The notes: generated by a model from the letters alone, not told the origin. A stretch of DNA of 64,000 nucleotides from Micrasema longulum (GCA_022494885.1 JAGVSM010003446.1:62001-126000); one strand, 5' to 3'. Numbered from the stretch's first letter, positions 10,613-22,335 are shown. Numbers and translations are program-made.

Positions 10613-11155
10613 TTTTCCAATCATAATCAAGGCCCTGAAGCCGTAGAAATGCAAGTCAGAGTTCTCTCATTAACAGGCAAATTCATTTGCCAAATACGGC
10701 TTCTGCACATAATATGGACATATTTTTCTAGATCGGGAGTTTGGCTACTTTCTGATTTCATTTTATTGACTTTGCATTTGAATTATTTATTCTTCAATGA
10801 AGAAGTTGAGTGTTTCTTTCATCTTTTTTTTCTTAAAAGACTATCAAACAAAGTCAAATTAAAAACCATTTATTTTAATATGTCGTATTATCAGCGCAAT
10901 GATTTTTTAGGGTTTCGTAATTTTGAAATTGCTCCACATGTGACGTCACAAATTATCTTCGTTTGGTTCTGCTAATTGGTGAATTGGCTTCCTGTAAGCC
11001 GAAAATCCATCACAACAAAAAAAAAAGAAAATAAGAAAAAATAAGAAAACATTTTGTTCAACAAATTTACCGTAGCACTGAACTTCCTTATTTAATGACA
11101 TTTGCCCTCGAAAAGCCTGAATTTCCGTACTTTTTTATGAAAAAAATTCTTCGGT
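10613..11155 (+). other. Unassigned open frame between IR1 arms
   Basis: A 123-codon frame (10604-10975) contains hydrophobic stretches such as VWLLSDFILLTLHLNYLFF, but I recognise no family and see no homologous copy in the window. No other feature was seen to 11155. Confidence 0.2.
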
Positions 11156-11157
11156 TT

Positions 11158-11830
11158 CAAACAAACCATCACGCCGTTTTCCCGTAGGGGTAGGCAGAGA
11201 GGATAGAACGCCATAACACTCTATCTTGGCATACAGACCTCACTTCCTCTACATTCATACATCTTCTCATGCACGCACGCCGATTATTCCTACTTTTGAC
11301 ATGTCCATCTTCAAGTATTTGATGGACTTGATCGTGTCATGTCTTTCTCGGTCTTCCTCGTTTTCTGCATCCATCAACATTTGCATCGTAGATCCTTTTA
11401 GCCGTTCTTTCGCTGTCCATTCGCTCTACATGTCCAAACCAACGCAGCATCCCTTTCTTGATTCTGTCAATAATGCATGTCTCAGCCTTACACACTTCAC
11501 GGATCTCGACATTTGTGCACCTATCATACATCGTTTTACCAGACATTCGCCTGAGGGATCGCATTTTGACAGCATTCAACCTTCTTTCATAATAATTTTT
11601 CCAATTTCATACTTCGCTCCCACACATTAGAGTTGGCACTAGAACTCCGTTGGGAACTGCTAGTTTAGACTCCTGCGATAAACATTTGTTTGCTAAAGTA
11701 GATTTTAGTGCACCGTTTACCTTGTTTCCGGCACTCACCCTCCTTTCAATATCTTTCTCGGCCTTTCCATCCCGAGTAAACATACTTTCCAGGTACACAA
11801 ATTCGAATAATTACGAAATTGATATTTATT
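11158..11830 (-). mobile_element. RTE-type LINE ORF2 3' end
   Basis: Minus-strand tail of an endonuclease-reverse transcriptase. Frame 11798-11607 has MYLESMFTRDGKAEKDIERR and VLVPTLMCGSEV. After a frameshift, 11579-11337 has MRSLRRMSGKTMYDRCTN, LRWFGHVERM and RGRPRKT. A third frame continues through HDQVHQILEDGHVKSR, RRACMRRCMNVEEV and WRSILSAYPYGKTA to a stop. The element then ends GGCGTGATGGTTTGTTTG. The blocks are complete and in order but need two frame changes. It is one of six copies in the window and lies between the IR1 arms. Confidence 0.85.
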
Positions 11831-11831
11831 G

Positions 11832-12365
11832 ACAATTCAATTCAATTTATTAAATAAAATTTATTTATTAAAAAAAAAATACTTTACAAACTAACATTCA
11901 AGACGTACATATTATAAAAAGACAAAAAAAATATTAAGAGACTCTTGTCAAAATAGTAGGGGAATCTCGCTCCAGAAAACCCCTTCGGATTTATGGAACA
12001 GATCAATATTCAGAGCGACGTTGTTCACCATAGCAATAGCTCTTCCAACAGGCATTACCAACGGCAGTATGGTCCTGTTTATCGGATTATGAAACAATAT
12101 ATGCTGACGCTGTATTCAGTTATTATCAAGAACATTAAAAACAAACCAACGCTCATCATAATCTCAGAATAATCGACCATACCGCGAAACAATCGATAAA
12201 AATGTGAAGTCGAAAATACATTGCTTCTAGTCTCTAAACTGTTGTAGCCAAGCATACCCTGGAGAAACTCGGCCAGGTAAAGCAAAAGATAATACCCGCA
12301 TTCTCTCATGTAAAGATATCTCAGAAACTTTTTTTGAATTTTCTCTATCATGAGATATCTTCAGT
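11832..12365 (-). mobile_element. LINE RT C-terminal tail with 3' UTR
   Basis: Minus frame 12351-12079 encodes KIQKKFLRYLYMRECGYY and MLGYNSLETR, then after a frameshift NRTILPLVMPVGRAIAMVNN and NIDLFHKSEGVF. It is the same family as 6896-7424. The 3' end (minus) is AATAAATTGAATTGAAT at 11832-11865, again short TTGAA-type tandem units. Confidence 0.7.
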
Positions 12366-12609
12366 TCATGTGACCCCCAAATTGTCGAGCCACTCTTGAG
12401 TCTACTTCACACCAGGTAGTTGTTAAGAGTTCTCAGTACGCGGGTATTTTCAAAAAATTCTGGCAGTATTCAGAACGAATCTAACACTTTCAATGCCTTG
12501 ATTGTCTCTATGTGTTCATGAAATGTCTCATTCAAACTAACGAACTCAACGAAATTATCCGAAATTATAATTTGATTCCTATCCGCACCTGTGCCCCGAT
12601 TACAATGAA

Positions 12610-13585
12610 AATATAAGGATGTCATACCTTTACCATGGCGGTATAGCGGCTACCGACCCCCCACCTTCAAGTTTTGAGTGGGTACATATATATGGAACAA
12701 GGGTAAACGCACATCACGGTACACATATCTACGCACTGAAATGACATATGACGTCATAGTTGAAAATAAAATTATTTCAGCCAATTACGAAGATATATTA
12801 CAGATCCCCCCACCATCCAGATTTTATGTAAGTACATCAGTTTGTACCGACAGATCTAGAATCCCCCTATACGCATTAAAAGCGACAAAAAAATTTAGCA
12901 CCGAGCAATTTAATAAATTTGTTTTATTGTTCTGAGGTTAGCACTTTTTTTCTTAAAAGCGTAATAAAAATATGGGAGAGAAATAAGTAAGTTTTAAAGA
13001 CGATTTAAATTCTGACATAACTGTCAGTTTTGAAAACGAGTGGCTAGATGCTAAAAATAATGTCGCTTGATTCTGCCCTATTAACGTATAAGAGTATCTA
13101 GGTGTAAGAAAGTTGCAACTTAAAAAAAATAACTATTCATTATATTATTTCTTTCTGAGTGTACGTATCGAGGCGTTAAAGGAGCTGGCTTTGTAATCAA
13201 TTGGTAGATAAATATAAATTATTATTATGCGTACCGTCTAGGTAATTGCCAAATGTCATATAAAATTCATGTTCAAGCTAGCATTTTCTGCTTGAATTGG
13301 GATTTATTGGAGTTTATAATCGCTTTGAAGTGGGCATTTTTTATGACAGAAGCCTATTTAAAATATAAATGAGAACTATTTTAAATGTAAATGAAGTAAA
13401 GAACGCTGACAAAATTTTTGCGGTCTTTCATTGGTTTGTTTCAATCATATATGTTGAGATGATAAGAAGGTGGAACATACCGAGGTAAATACAGATAGAA
13501 CAGAAGTTAAGTATACCGTCTCGATACGTACATATGAAGATAGCGTTCAAAATTTAGGCTCTGACGGTGCTCAGGGCGCCAAATT
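12610..13585 (+). repeat. Right arm of large inverted repeat IR1
   Basis: Reverse-complement partner of 9605-10612, with alignable blocks throughout and an outer end near GCGTTCAAAATTTAGGCTC at about 13540. An 85-codon frame (12678-12935) is not conserved as protein in the other arm. The spacer between the arms (about 2 kb) holds two unrelated minus-strand LINE fragments. Confidence 0.7.
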
Positions 13586-13965
13586 AATATACCAAATGCA
13601 AAGCATTTTAATAATCCGTTTTTGATTTAATATTTAAAACGCAATTAGGATTATTTAATTAATGGCAACACTGATGCTCTGTGTTGCCACATCTGGCAAT
13701 ATCTTCTGACGGGAAATCCGATTACATTAAAGAAGTTGGATCCAACCAAACGGATAACTTGTGTTTCTGTTCCTTTTTATTAAACTCATTTTAGAAATAA
13801 TTACCAACCAACGAAAAAGGTACAATTGGTATTTTTGTCTTTTTCTGAGGGGATGAAGAGTATTTTTATGTGTGTGAAAGACAACCAGAATCTTGGACTA
13901 GTGTTGATGACTCGAAGGCAAAAATCACTCAGGTAAGAATCCTGAAAAAGAAAATCAACTGTGAA
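13586..13965. other. Spacer, nothing recognised
   Basis: No coding block or repeat match seen. Confidence 0.3.
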
Positions 13966-13967
13966 AA

Positions 13968-14165
13968 CGTCCGCCTTGTAGTGTAGTGGTTAGGTTCCGG
14001 GTGCGCTTCCTGGGAAGGTTTACACGAAATGTCTACTTTCAAAGAACGATTGACAGAGATTTAAGTGTTTCATGAGGAAGTTTCGTGTTCCGGGAAATTG
14101 GATATTAAAAACATTTTCCTGCACAGGGTAAAAATTAAAGTATTTAACTGTTAGCCGAAGATTTC
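13968..14165 (+). repeat. tRNA-headed SINE, decayed
   Basis: GTCCGCCTTGTAGTGTAGTG with GTTCCGGGTGCGCTTCC resembles the tRNA-like head seen on the minus strand at 32718-32806. The B box is lost. The 3' end AAATTAAAGTATTTAACTG resembles the family-3 SINE end. Confidence 0.4.
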
Positions 14166-14586
14166 TAAAAATGTACGAAAAAGAAATGAAAATAAACTAC
14201 TCACTAATCAACAAAACTCTCCGACTAGAACATGTGCCGTCACAGACGGAATAATTTAAAAAATTCAAAGTTATAAGAAATCATTGCGCTTTTTATACGA
14301 TAACAACCAACCAATGACATGTAAAAAATCCTTTAAATTGCCTTCCATGAAATGGTCTTAATCTCTATTGTAGCATATCAACCGCTTCAGTCATCATTAA
14401 AAAACGGGATTTTTTTTTTTTTTTTATCAACTAAATGCACATCCTTCGTCAAAGCTTTTTGGGCCCAAAACGAGACTTAAAGTTGATAATATCTAGTGCA
14501 TAACATATAAGAAATAAAATAAATTCATAAAAAAATATTTATAATAATTCAATAAAATTGCCTTATTAAGGCATATTACAAAAAAG

Positions 14587-15019
14587 TGTGTAAAGTGGCC
14601 ACTTAAACCAGCCAATGACAGGTCATAAGCCCTGTAGATGCCTCGACTTCTATATTACCTTCTTTAAAATGTTCTTCATCTCTGTTGTAATATGTTAATG
14701 TTAACAGCTCCCCAGGGAGTTGAATCCAGTCCTTGTCTACAAAAATTTGGACAAACTCAAAATAGAGAGAAGTCAGAATATTCGTTCAAAGATGATCCAT
14801 AAAAAAAAAGTAAAATGATATTTAATATTGTAAAATTGAATACTAATTTTAGTAGAAGGTAGTCATGTTTTGTTGATTTAGCTCCACCCAAAAAAAAGTT
14901 TGCCTTAAAACAGGTTATACCTAGTTAGGCAGACAACACATAATCAACAATTTTTGAGTTTGTTCAAATTTATGTAGACAAGGACTGGATTCAACCCCCT
15001 ATAGAGCTGTTAATATAAA
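14587..15019. repeat. SINE-P copy plus inverted 3' end
   Basis: The plus part (14587-14764) starts inside the body at GTGTGTAAAGTGGCCACTT and includes GCTCCCCAGGGAGTTGAATC and TTGTCTACAAAAATTTGGAC. The inverted 3' end recurs at 14945-15019 (TTTTTGAGTTTGTTCAAATT, AGACAAGGACTGGATTC), so 14700-14764 and 14945-15019 can pair as a stem. Confidence 0.75.
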
Positions 15020-15119
15020 TATTTATAAAGAAATATAAAGTAGTATTCTTATATATAAAATAATGACATGTTCACACATAAATTACTGTTCTTCTTTTTT
15101 TATGTAATGAAGGAGAAAT

Positions 15120-15585
15120 TAAAAATATACAAACTCTTTAAAATAAAGCGATAAGGATTGTACTAAAAAAATTATCATTTCTAATGTAGAAATAATGCAC
15201 AAAGAAATTAACTTGCTCACAGCAAAGCAACAAATTAAATAAAATGTAACAATTTTTATACATAAAATAATTAAGGGGATGAATAAAATAAAAACAATAA
15301 TAAAATTTAACGAAACAATGTCGTACATATGAAACAAGGGATAAAACAAAGATAAGATTACCAATGAGGAGAAAAACAGAAACTCAAAATTCATTGTACA
15401 AGGGATTGAGGCTGTACAATGAGTTACCTGAAGAAATAAAGGAAATAGAAAAAATTTAAATATTTAAAATTAATTTGAAAAAATATGTTATTGAGAAATT
15501 TTGATAAAAAAAATGTAATATTATTAAACGTTTATATTAAGATGTTATAAACTAACTTAATAAAGCATAAATAAATTAATATTTA
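15120..15585 (+). mobile_element. LINE RT C-terminal tail and 3' UTR
   Basis: At about 15310-15420 the plus strand encodes YETRDKTKIRLPMRRKTETQ and then SLYKGLRLYNELPEEIKEIE, the 'YeTR....iRlp......nSLy.kGl.lYNeLP..iK' end of Jockey/CR1-like RTs. Upstream frames (KIIKGMNKIK) continue the tail with frameshifts. The 3' UTR ends AACTTAATAAAGCATAAATA, matching the interrupted copy at 3820-4695. Confidence 0.7.
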
Positions 15586-15589
15586 AACA

Positions 15590-16152
15590 GACATAAGGAA
15601 CATTTTACAGAAAGGAATATAGAAGTCTAAGCATCTACAGGGCTAATGATTGTTTTTGATTGGCTGTTTTTTTAATATTAAAAAAAAAAAGTTTAAATTG
15701 CTACTTTCACTGCGTAACATTTACCATTCTGCCTATATTAAAACTTCTACATTTCTTCGGCTCTTCTATCTGTTGACGTTTGTGAAGTTAAAGAGCTGAA
15801 ACCTTTATTGTTGCGGGTGAGATTCATTTGATTGAATTATTTCACCTACGTACTAGGCAACGACTGAAAATAATTTTAATCATTTTACTTCTTCTTGGAC
15901 CAGGTGGATTTGTCTACAATGTTTTGAGTTTGTCCAAATGTTTGTAGACAAGAACTGAACGCAAACGTCACACAAATAGAAAGAAGAGCCGAAGGAATGT
16001 TGATGTTTAAATATAGGCAGAATGGTGAATGTTATACAGGATGTAAAGTGGCCACTTAAACCAACCAATAACAGATCATAAGCCCTGTGGATGTCTAGAC
16101 TTCTATATTCTCTTCTGTAAAATGTTCTTCATGTCTGTTGTAATATGCTAAT
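15590..16152. repeat. SINE-P, long inverted pair
   Basis: A nearly full minus copy (15590-15960) includes GAGCTGAAACCTTTATTG, the head region TTGATTGAATTATTTCACCT, the linker (ACTTCTTCTTGGACCAGG) and a further inverted 3' end (CAATGTTTTGAGTTTGTCC). It is joined at about 15961 to a plus copy (CGTCACACAAATAGAAAG to CTGTTGTAATATGC). Confidence 0.75.
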
Positions 16153-16154
16153 AT

Positions 16155-16640
16155 TATAAACATCATTAAGATACTTGTTAGCGTTTGACCTTATAAAGCT
16201 CAGCCTCATCAAGTGAGATTTATCACTAGAGCCCGCCTAAGGCACTGCAGATTGAACAAAAACCTTGCTAGAATGAACCTTTCCCAAACTTCTAGATGTA
16301 GGTTCTGCAGTGCACGAGAGTACGAGAAAACACCCACACACATTATATGTGAATGTGATGCTTTACATCACAAAAGGATCGTTATCCTCGGGGATCACTT
16401 GTTAAACCTGAGGATATTAAAGAGCTCACCTTCTACCTAATAACTCGATACTTTACGGATCTGAGCTTGAAGGAGGAGATTGAGCAAAACGTAAACTCTC
16501 GCCTTCCAGACAGTAGCCAGGCTCTTTATAGACCCAGGCTTGGAAGGCGAGAACTATTCACGGGGACCCATCACAATAGATCTTGACAGGTCGTAGTGAC
16601 GTCAGGAGATTAAAAAGCACTAACCTCCACCTCTAAGAGT
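16155..16640 (+). mobile_element. I/R1-type LINE C-terminal Cys-His region and 3' end
   Basis: Frame 16213-16438 encodes RFITRARLRHCRLNKNLARM, then CRFCSAREYEKTPTHIICEC, a C-X2-C...H-X4-C cluster, followed by DALHHKR. This is the conserved zinc-binding-like tail after RNase H in I/R1/Jockey-type LINEs. After a frameshift the tail continues (EDIKELTFYLITRYFTDLSL, LGRRELFTGTHHNRS). The 3' UTR includes GACGTCAGGAGATTAAAAAG. A second copy lies at 21240-21560 on the minus strand. Confidence 0.75.
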
Positions 16641-16669
16641 TAGAATTAGAATTAAATACTTGTGATATG

Positions 16670-16792
16670 TTTACCTGAAGCGTAAGACTGATGATCTTAC
16701 CGTCGTGTTACTAAAAAATGTCAAGATACGCCTTGGTTATTATACCAACGCAGAGCATTATTAACTACGAAAAGGGAATGATAATAATTAAA
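16670..16792 (+). repeat. SINE body fragment (tRNA-headed family A)
   Basis: TTTACCTGAAGCGTAAGACT, ATCAAGATACGC-like and CCAACGCAGAGC blocks, ending GGGAATGATAATAAT, match the body of SINE-A copies at 44224 and 48001. The tRNA-like head is missing. Confidence 0.55.
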
Positions 16793-17400
16793 TTTAAAAA
16801 AACTCATTAACAAGCAGATAGAATTGAATTTTCTAGCGCATTTTTTATTTCAATACTACTTCCGTTCGCTTTTAGTTCTATGTTTTTCTATGGACCCAGA
16901 TAGAAAGGGGATCGGATAAAATGAAAGAAGAAAAACTAGGAGCAATAAAAAGGAAAATGTCAGAAAGAGTCAAGAGAACTATTGATTTAACTTCCAAGTT
17001 AATTGACTTTTTTACTGCGATTGCTTGAGTCAAGTTTCTACCCGGATGAGGAATAACTTACTCTTCATATAGAATAATTTATTAAGTATCATTACAGGCG
17101 GTTTTCAGTGTGTGCATTAGGATGGACCGATATTTTTTTTTCCAAATTTAGAAAAGAAAGGGGTGTAAAAAGTGGCCCTTTGGATTACTCGGAATGCAAA
17201 AAATATCAAAAAAAAATATTAAATACTTCTTTTGGCCCTCAACTACAGCATGCAGTTTTCAAAAAAGTTTAATTCTTGCGCTAAACCGGCTGTCATTTCG
17301 TATTGAAGTTAAAAAATCAGTCTTATTAAATTTTATAATGTGCATTAAACTTTATTTAATAAGCACCTTAGGGCGTGAGTTGCACTTTGTTTTGTAACAA
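16793..17400. other. Unassigned sequence
   Basis: A 67-codon frame at 17194-17397 has no recognised family. Nothing else seen. Confidence 0.25.
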
Positions 17401-17404
17401 ATGG

Positions 17405-17725
17405 GCAGCATTGTTTTAGTGAGTCTGTCTCAAATGTCTCTATTCTGGAAGAACGCCTATCGGCCATATACCAACGTATGCTGCAGTTCTTTGGTCATAT
17501 AGCTTGACGTGACCTAAAAAATCTAAAGAAAATAATAATCACGGGCAGCAGCTCGATGGATCGACCAGGTGAAAACAACCTCACGGGCGACTCTATATGG
17601 AGCTGTGGAGAGGGCGCATAGCCGTGAAGGGTGGAGACGCTTTTTCAATGGAATGGCTGATGAGAGTACCAATGATCACGACCCTCAGAACTAAGGAACG
17701 ACAGAGAAGAAGAAGAAGCAAATGC
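17405..17725 (+). mobile_element. RTE-type LINE ORF2 3' end, second subfamily
   Basis: The plus frames encode RLSAIYQRMLQFFGHIA (the 'R..Ri..r.LrfFGHiaR' block), then WIDQVKTTSRATLYGAVERA and SREGWRRFFNGMADESTNDH to a stop at 17693. The element ends in an AGAAGAAGAAG tail. The FGHI and W..DQ blocks place it among RTE-like elements, but its C-terminus (NDHDPQN) differs from the SAYPYG family at 11 kb. Confidence 0.7.
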
Positions 17726-19430
17726 TTAAAAAAAAACAGTTATTAGTATAAAAGGAGCTTTCCCATCTGAACTTTCTTTCAGTAACATGAAAGACGTCGA
17801 TATCCGATTAGATACGATTGATGCAAGACAGTATTCTTTTTATTGGAAGACTGGTCCTGCAAGTAAGAAGATAAAATAGCGTAAGGCGCCGATGTCCAAG
17901 GAAGTCATTAGGAACATACAGAAGGATACATTATCTACATTACACCTATGGTAGTTGATCGTAATACCTTACATTAAGCGAATTAAAAAATAATAATACT
18001 GAATAACGCGCCAACCAGGAGGCGAATTGTACCTCCACTCGCATCTTCATGGTTTATTTATTTTCTAAATAACCGTCAAATGGATAACGCTCGTTCAGGA
18101 GTCTGGTTCTATTTCATGTTCAGTGTCCTTTTTCTGCCCAGACACAAAACTTTATAACCTTTATAAGCGGTAATGTGCCATTCGGTTAGCGCTGGTGAAG
18201 GGTAGGTTTCCGTGGCTAGATGTCCCTGAAATATTTTCATGCTTAGATAATTTAATTCTACCCTCTCACTTAGTGGTTTCTCCAGAGAGCCACCCCTTTA
18301 GTAGGCGTGAAGGTTCTACGGGGCAGACCCTTAAATTATAGGGAGGTACTTAGCGGCACGGCCCTTCTGAATCAAATGTCATACTTAATGTATGAAGTAT
18401 AATATCTCGAGTTGGTTTGTTGCGGTTTCACCGCTGTGCTCTTAAAAAAATTTCAGTTACTTCACAGAATTGTTATATGGGAGAAATAAAGAAATATATA
18501 TGTTGGAACATAAACAAAATTATATTTTTTATACAATAATCAAAGAAATCCCTCAATATTATTTCTAATAACTTGTAATAAATCCTACTTAAAAGCAACT
18601 CCAGAAAACTAAAAGAAAATGTATTTATTATTATTAATTTTTGTAATGACTTGATGATGGCAAAAGAAAGGTGGTTTTTGAAGATATAGAGTTTAATATA
18701 AAGGAATACGTCATACAGTTAGGGAGGTCTGAATCTGAGTCCCGTTCGAGTGATCACTTTGGCCTCCTGCCAATGGTAATGCTACACGTGGTTTAGCCCA
18801 CTCTCACGTCACGACTGGCATCGCAGCGACATCTCTTGAGCAGTGAGTGTCATTACTCTACTTTAATTTATTTTTACATTAATGGCATAAATTGCCTTTT
18901 ACATTGAACGTATATATGAAAAAATCACATAAATATATAATAAAAATGATGAAACTGCATAACCATATCAATTGTAATAAATTAATATACATAGTTAATT
19001 TTAAATATTTTCATAAATATGAAAAAACAATAAACATTTTTAAACATAGAGAAACGGTTAAGAATAGTATATTTCGAGAGAAAATAAGAAATTAGACCCG
19101 TTTTATAACTATCAAGTCCAAAACCAAATATATCAGCCTTATCCTCATACTGATTACCATATCTGTGGAGCCTGGAGATAGGCGAGAGCATGTGATAGTT
19201 GATCCTAGAACTTGAAGAACAAAAAAGAGATCTGTGGCAGGTATGTCAACCGGGAAGACGGAACACACCAACTCCAGCTAATCTGGACAGTCATGAATTA
19301 ATTGATTACTTTATTCATTTATAATAGGCATGTAAGGATTCTTCTATCGGAATTTGTTTTTTAAATTGCCAAAGATAACAATTCATTCTTATTAAATAAC
19401 TAAATTGGTTCCAACAAAAATAAAACATTT
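17726..19430. other. Long stretch without recognised gene
   Basis: Short frames only (18892-19095 and its antisense). The segment 18080-18180 (AGGAGTCTGGTTCTATTTCA) resembles 44790-44890 (TCTAGGGTTCTGGTCCTATTTCA), a hint of one more dispersed repeat. CCTCCTGCCAATGGTAATGC and flanking GC-richer sequence at 18360-18850 are unassigned. Confidence 0.25.
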
Positions 19431-19435
19431 TAGGT

Positions 19436-19735
19436 AAGGAATATGAAAGTCTAGGCATTCACAGGGCTTAACCTATCTGTCATTGGTTTATTGAAGAAGC
19501 TACTTTACACACTAAGTAACATTCACCAATCTAGCCGTGTTCCTCCGTTGCAAAAATTTGAAATAAATGTTACACAGTCTATAAGAAGAGTTGAGGAAAT
19601 GTGGATGTTTAAACATATCAGAATAATGAACGTTACATAGAATTTAAGAAAAATGTAGATAATGTTTAAGCGTAAGCAGACTGGTAAATGTTACGTAGCT
19701 TGTTTAGTGGCCATCAAAAACAGCCCTGTAAATTC
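19436..19735. repeat. SINE-P, decayed mixed-orientation fragments
   Basis: Minus blocks (GTCTAGGCATTCACAGGGC, ACTTTACACACTAAGTAAC) are followed by plus blocks (GAGTTGAGGAAATGTGGATG, twice). More divergent than other copies. Confidence 0.55.
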
Positions 19736-19959
19736 TTGGACTAATCAATTAATAATTAATTAAATCTTTAAAATATTAGCCTTATACTATCACTCCATTT
19801 AAAAACACATTTTTCATCCCTTATCCTATTGATTTATTAATATTTTCATTAAATAAACAATTATTTAACTTTGTTTCCTTGAAGCTAGAGTTTAAATTAT
19901 GGCCTAATCTGTTTATCCTTGTGGCCTCAAAATAAATGTTTATCCCCTTAAAACAAGGA

Positions 19960-20300
19960 AAGGATCATCCTCTTTCCATTCCAGGTGGCATTACCGAGAG
20001 AAATTAAACTTCTTGCTAATTGGACGATTAATACTATCTAATGTACACATTCCGAATCCCAAAATTTATTTGCTCACATTTAAAAGGCTTGTTAAGGACA
20101 CCTTGAAACCGCTTATTCAATTACACTTAAAGGACATTAAGGATTGGACCTATCTTTTTGATAATTTTAGGCGGTTTCAACATCTCGCTCAACTTTATTA
20201 ATTAAATTTACATAACCGAATGTTTTCAAATATTTGTATATAAGATTTATTTTAATGTTTGACCACAAAGTTAATGCTTAAAATATAAATAATATTATTA
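19960..20300 (+). other. Possible LINE tail, weak
   Basis: The frame 20013-20198 (KIYLLTFKRLVKDTLKPL, LHLKDIKDWTYLF) and the overlapping VALPREIKLLANW recall the 'LP..IK....FK..LK..L' end of an RT, but the two lie in different frames and no other block supports the call. TTTGACCACAAAGTTAATGC recurs at about 52490. Confidence 0.25.
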
Positions 20301-20424
20301 AGGGATTTTTAACACTTCGCTGTTTAACAAAATGCCGTTACAAAATTCCACGTTTGTTTGTGAAGACAAATAAAGCAAAAAATGAATTTTAACTTCTCAG
20401 TAGCTATTACGATTATTATGTTAC

Positions 20425-20475
20425 AACAGAGATGGGGAGTATTTTAAACAAGGGTATAATGGAAGTGTGTATGTC
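20425..20475 (-). repeat. SINE-P 3' fragment
   Basis: ATTATGTTACAACAGAGATG, AGTATTTTAAACAAGG and ATGGAAGTG follow the inverted family order. Confidence 0.45.
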
Positions 20476-20507
20476 ATTTATTGTTTGGTTTACGTTGATA
20501 AATCCCT

Positions 20508-20660
20508 GAAACCATAAAATGGGAAAATATAGAACTTAAAAACAAGTAGAAAAATGAGGAAACCATGACATTGAAAAATATGGACGTAAAAAACAGGTAG
20601 GAAAATGAGGAAACCATGAAACGGAAAAATATGGAAGTTAAAAACAGGTAGATAAATGAG
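20508..20660. repeat. Tandem repeat, 3 x 51 bp
   Basis: Units 20508-20558, 20559-20609 and 20610-20660 are exactly 51 bp each. All start GAAACCAT, contain AAATAT, a TTAAAAACA-like core and A-A-C-A-R-G-T-A-G, and end in AAATGAG. There is no stop-free conserved frame. Confidence 0.85.
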
Positions 20661-21239
20661 GAATTTCAGTGCTTTGGAAAATTGGATGCACGAAATGTTT
20701 TTATAGGCGCGGTAAAAACTAGAGCATTTGATTTTAGGGGAAAATTCTCGAAAATATTTTTTTTAAAAACCAAATAATTTTAATAAAAATGAACTTCTTT
20801 GAACGACGTTACTAGTTCTTAAAAAATCAACAGACGATGTTGAGTAGTTATTGATTCCCGGTTACCGAAAAGCCAAATCATCAGTCAGGTTAACTCACTG
20901 AAGATAAATTGTGACGTACAAGCGGAGTAATTTCTAAAGCGCAAAACTTTAAAAAATCATTGCACTGATAAAATCGAGGCTATACTGACAGAAAATATTG
21001 AGTCGACAGTCTTTATAAAATAAAAATACTTTTAAATACGGGTGCGAGGTTGATTTGTCTTTCAAAGATTTAAAAAATAAAAATATTGTGGGAGAAATAA
21101 TGCGTTGAAAGAATAAAAATGCTTGAATGGCGATTATCCCCGGAATTATCAGTACAACCTAGATAATATACACATAAATATTAAAAAAACAATTCTTAGT
21201 GTTTTGCTTATTTTTATTAGTAGTGGGAGTCGTTGTTTT

Positions 21240-21560
21240 ACAAGCTTTCGACGTCACTGCAACCTGTAAAGATCTATTGTGACGGGTTCCCGTGTGTAGT
21301 TTTTGCCCTTCAAGACCAGGTTTTTACAGAGCCTGGCTCAGTAGCCAGGTAGTAAAGCTCAGTAGTAAAGCGAGAGTTTTCATTTCGCTAAATCTTCCAT
21401 TACAAATTCAAATCCGTTAATCATCGGGTTATTAGATAGGGGGTGAGCTCTTTAACATCCTCAGGTTTAACCAGTGGTCCTTCGACGATGAGGCTTTTTT
21501 TATAATGTAAAGGATAACATTCACATATAATATTTAAAGGTGTTTCCTCTATGGACTAAG
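21240..21560 (-). mobile_element. I/R1-type LINE 3' end, second copy
   Basis: The reverse complement contains GGTTAAACCTGAGGATGTTA, the LGREKLF-like frame and CCCGTCACAATAGATCTTTA, matching the 3' half of 16155-16640, including the GTGACGTCR block after it. It is 5'-truncated near 21560 and frameshifted. Confidence 0.6.
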
Positions 21561-21835
21561 TATAATAGTCTATTTACAAATACAAAAACCCAAAAACATC
21601 TGTACTGAAGAAATATGGATATTTTTATGTTATCGTAAGCAGAGTGGAATTATTAATTTCATTTTGACTTCAACCAACTTATATCTACATTGAATAAATC
21701 CATTATTTTACTTACCTTGTATTTTTCTAAGATGCATTTTTTACATTTTCCTTTTACAAATATTTACATTTGGTTCGTTTATAAAATCTTCAGTTCTGAA
21801 AATCAGATTGAGATTGAAAAGAATAATTCATTCAG
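21561..21835. other. AT-rich spacer
   Basis: Nothing recognised. Confidence 0.3.
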
Positions 21836-21837
21836 TC

Positions 21838-22002
21838 GCTGTGAATCTGGGTGAATCTTATCCGCATTAAAAAAAGTTTTAGCTCTTTAACTGAATTGAA
21901 GGATTATGGATGTTTAAACACTGGCAGAATTGTGAATGTTTTTCGTGTGTTTTTTCCTTATATTATAAGCCATGTAAATGACTAGACTTCTTTATTTCCT
22001 CC
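21838..22002 (+). repeat. SINE-P, decayed plus copy
   Basis: GGGTGAATCTTATCCGCAT, TTTTAGCTCTTTAAC, GGCAGAATTGTGAATG and TAAATGACTAGACTTC follow consensus order, with a disrupted central palindrome. Confidence 0.55.
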
Positions 22003-22007
22003 TTGTT

Positions 22008-22335
22008 CTGCTGAACAAATTCTGTGGTCCTGTCCCTTCTTTGCTCTCTGTTTTTACCGAATAAAGCTTCTTGCTACTATCCGTGACCCTGCTATTTTGG
22101 CGAATTGGTCATGTCCAATCAATTTATTCCAAGTCAGTGAAAAATTCACTTCCCTCTTTTCCTCAATCCAATTAAGTGCATATAATGTACTTTTGGATTG
22201 TTTTCTTTCAGCACAAAGATGCTAAGGCTATCTTACTTCTTTTGGGCAGCTTTTCTCGTTCTTTAACGAGCAATTTTTCCGTGTATGTGGGCAACACCAC
22301 GGAGACTTAAGTCCTCAGATGGTGGTGGTACGCAC
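22008..22335. repeat. Unclassified dispersed repeat R, copy 1
   Basis: Shares with 47385-47770 the blocks CTGTGGTCCTGTCCCTT, GCTACTATCCGTGACCCTG, CACTTCCCTCTTTTCCTCAA, CACAAAGATGCTAAGGCTA, GGGCAGCTTTTCTCGTT and TTCCGTGTATGTGGGCAA. Copy 2 has an extra 57-bp middle segment. No conserved frame was found; class unknown. Confidence 0.65.

Noticed and set aside
20508..20660. CRISPR-like array
   Set aside because: Units are contiguous without unique spacers and the sequence is eukaryotic in every other respect.
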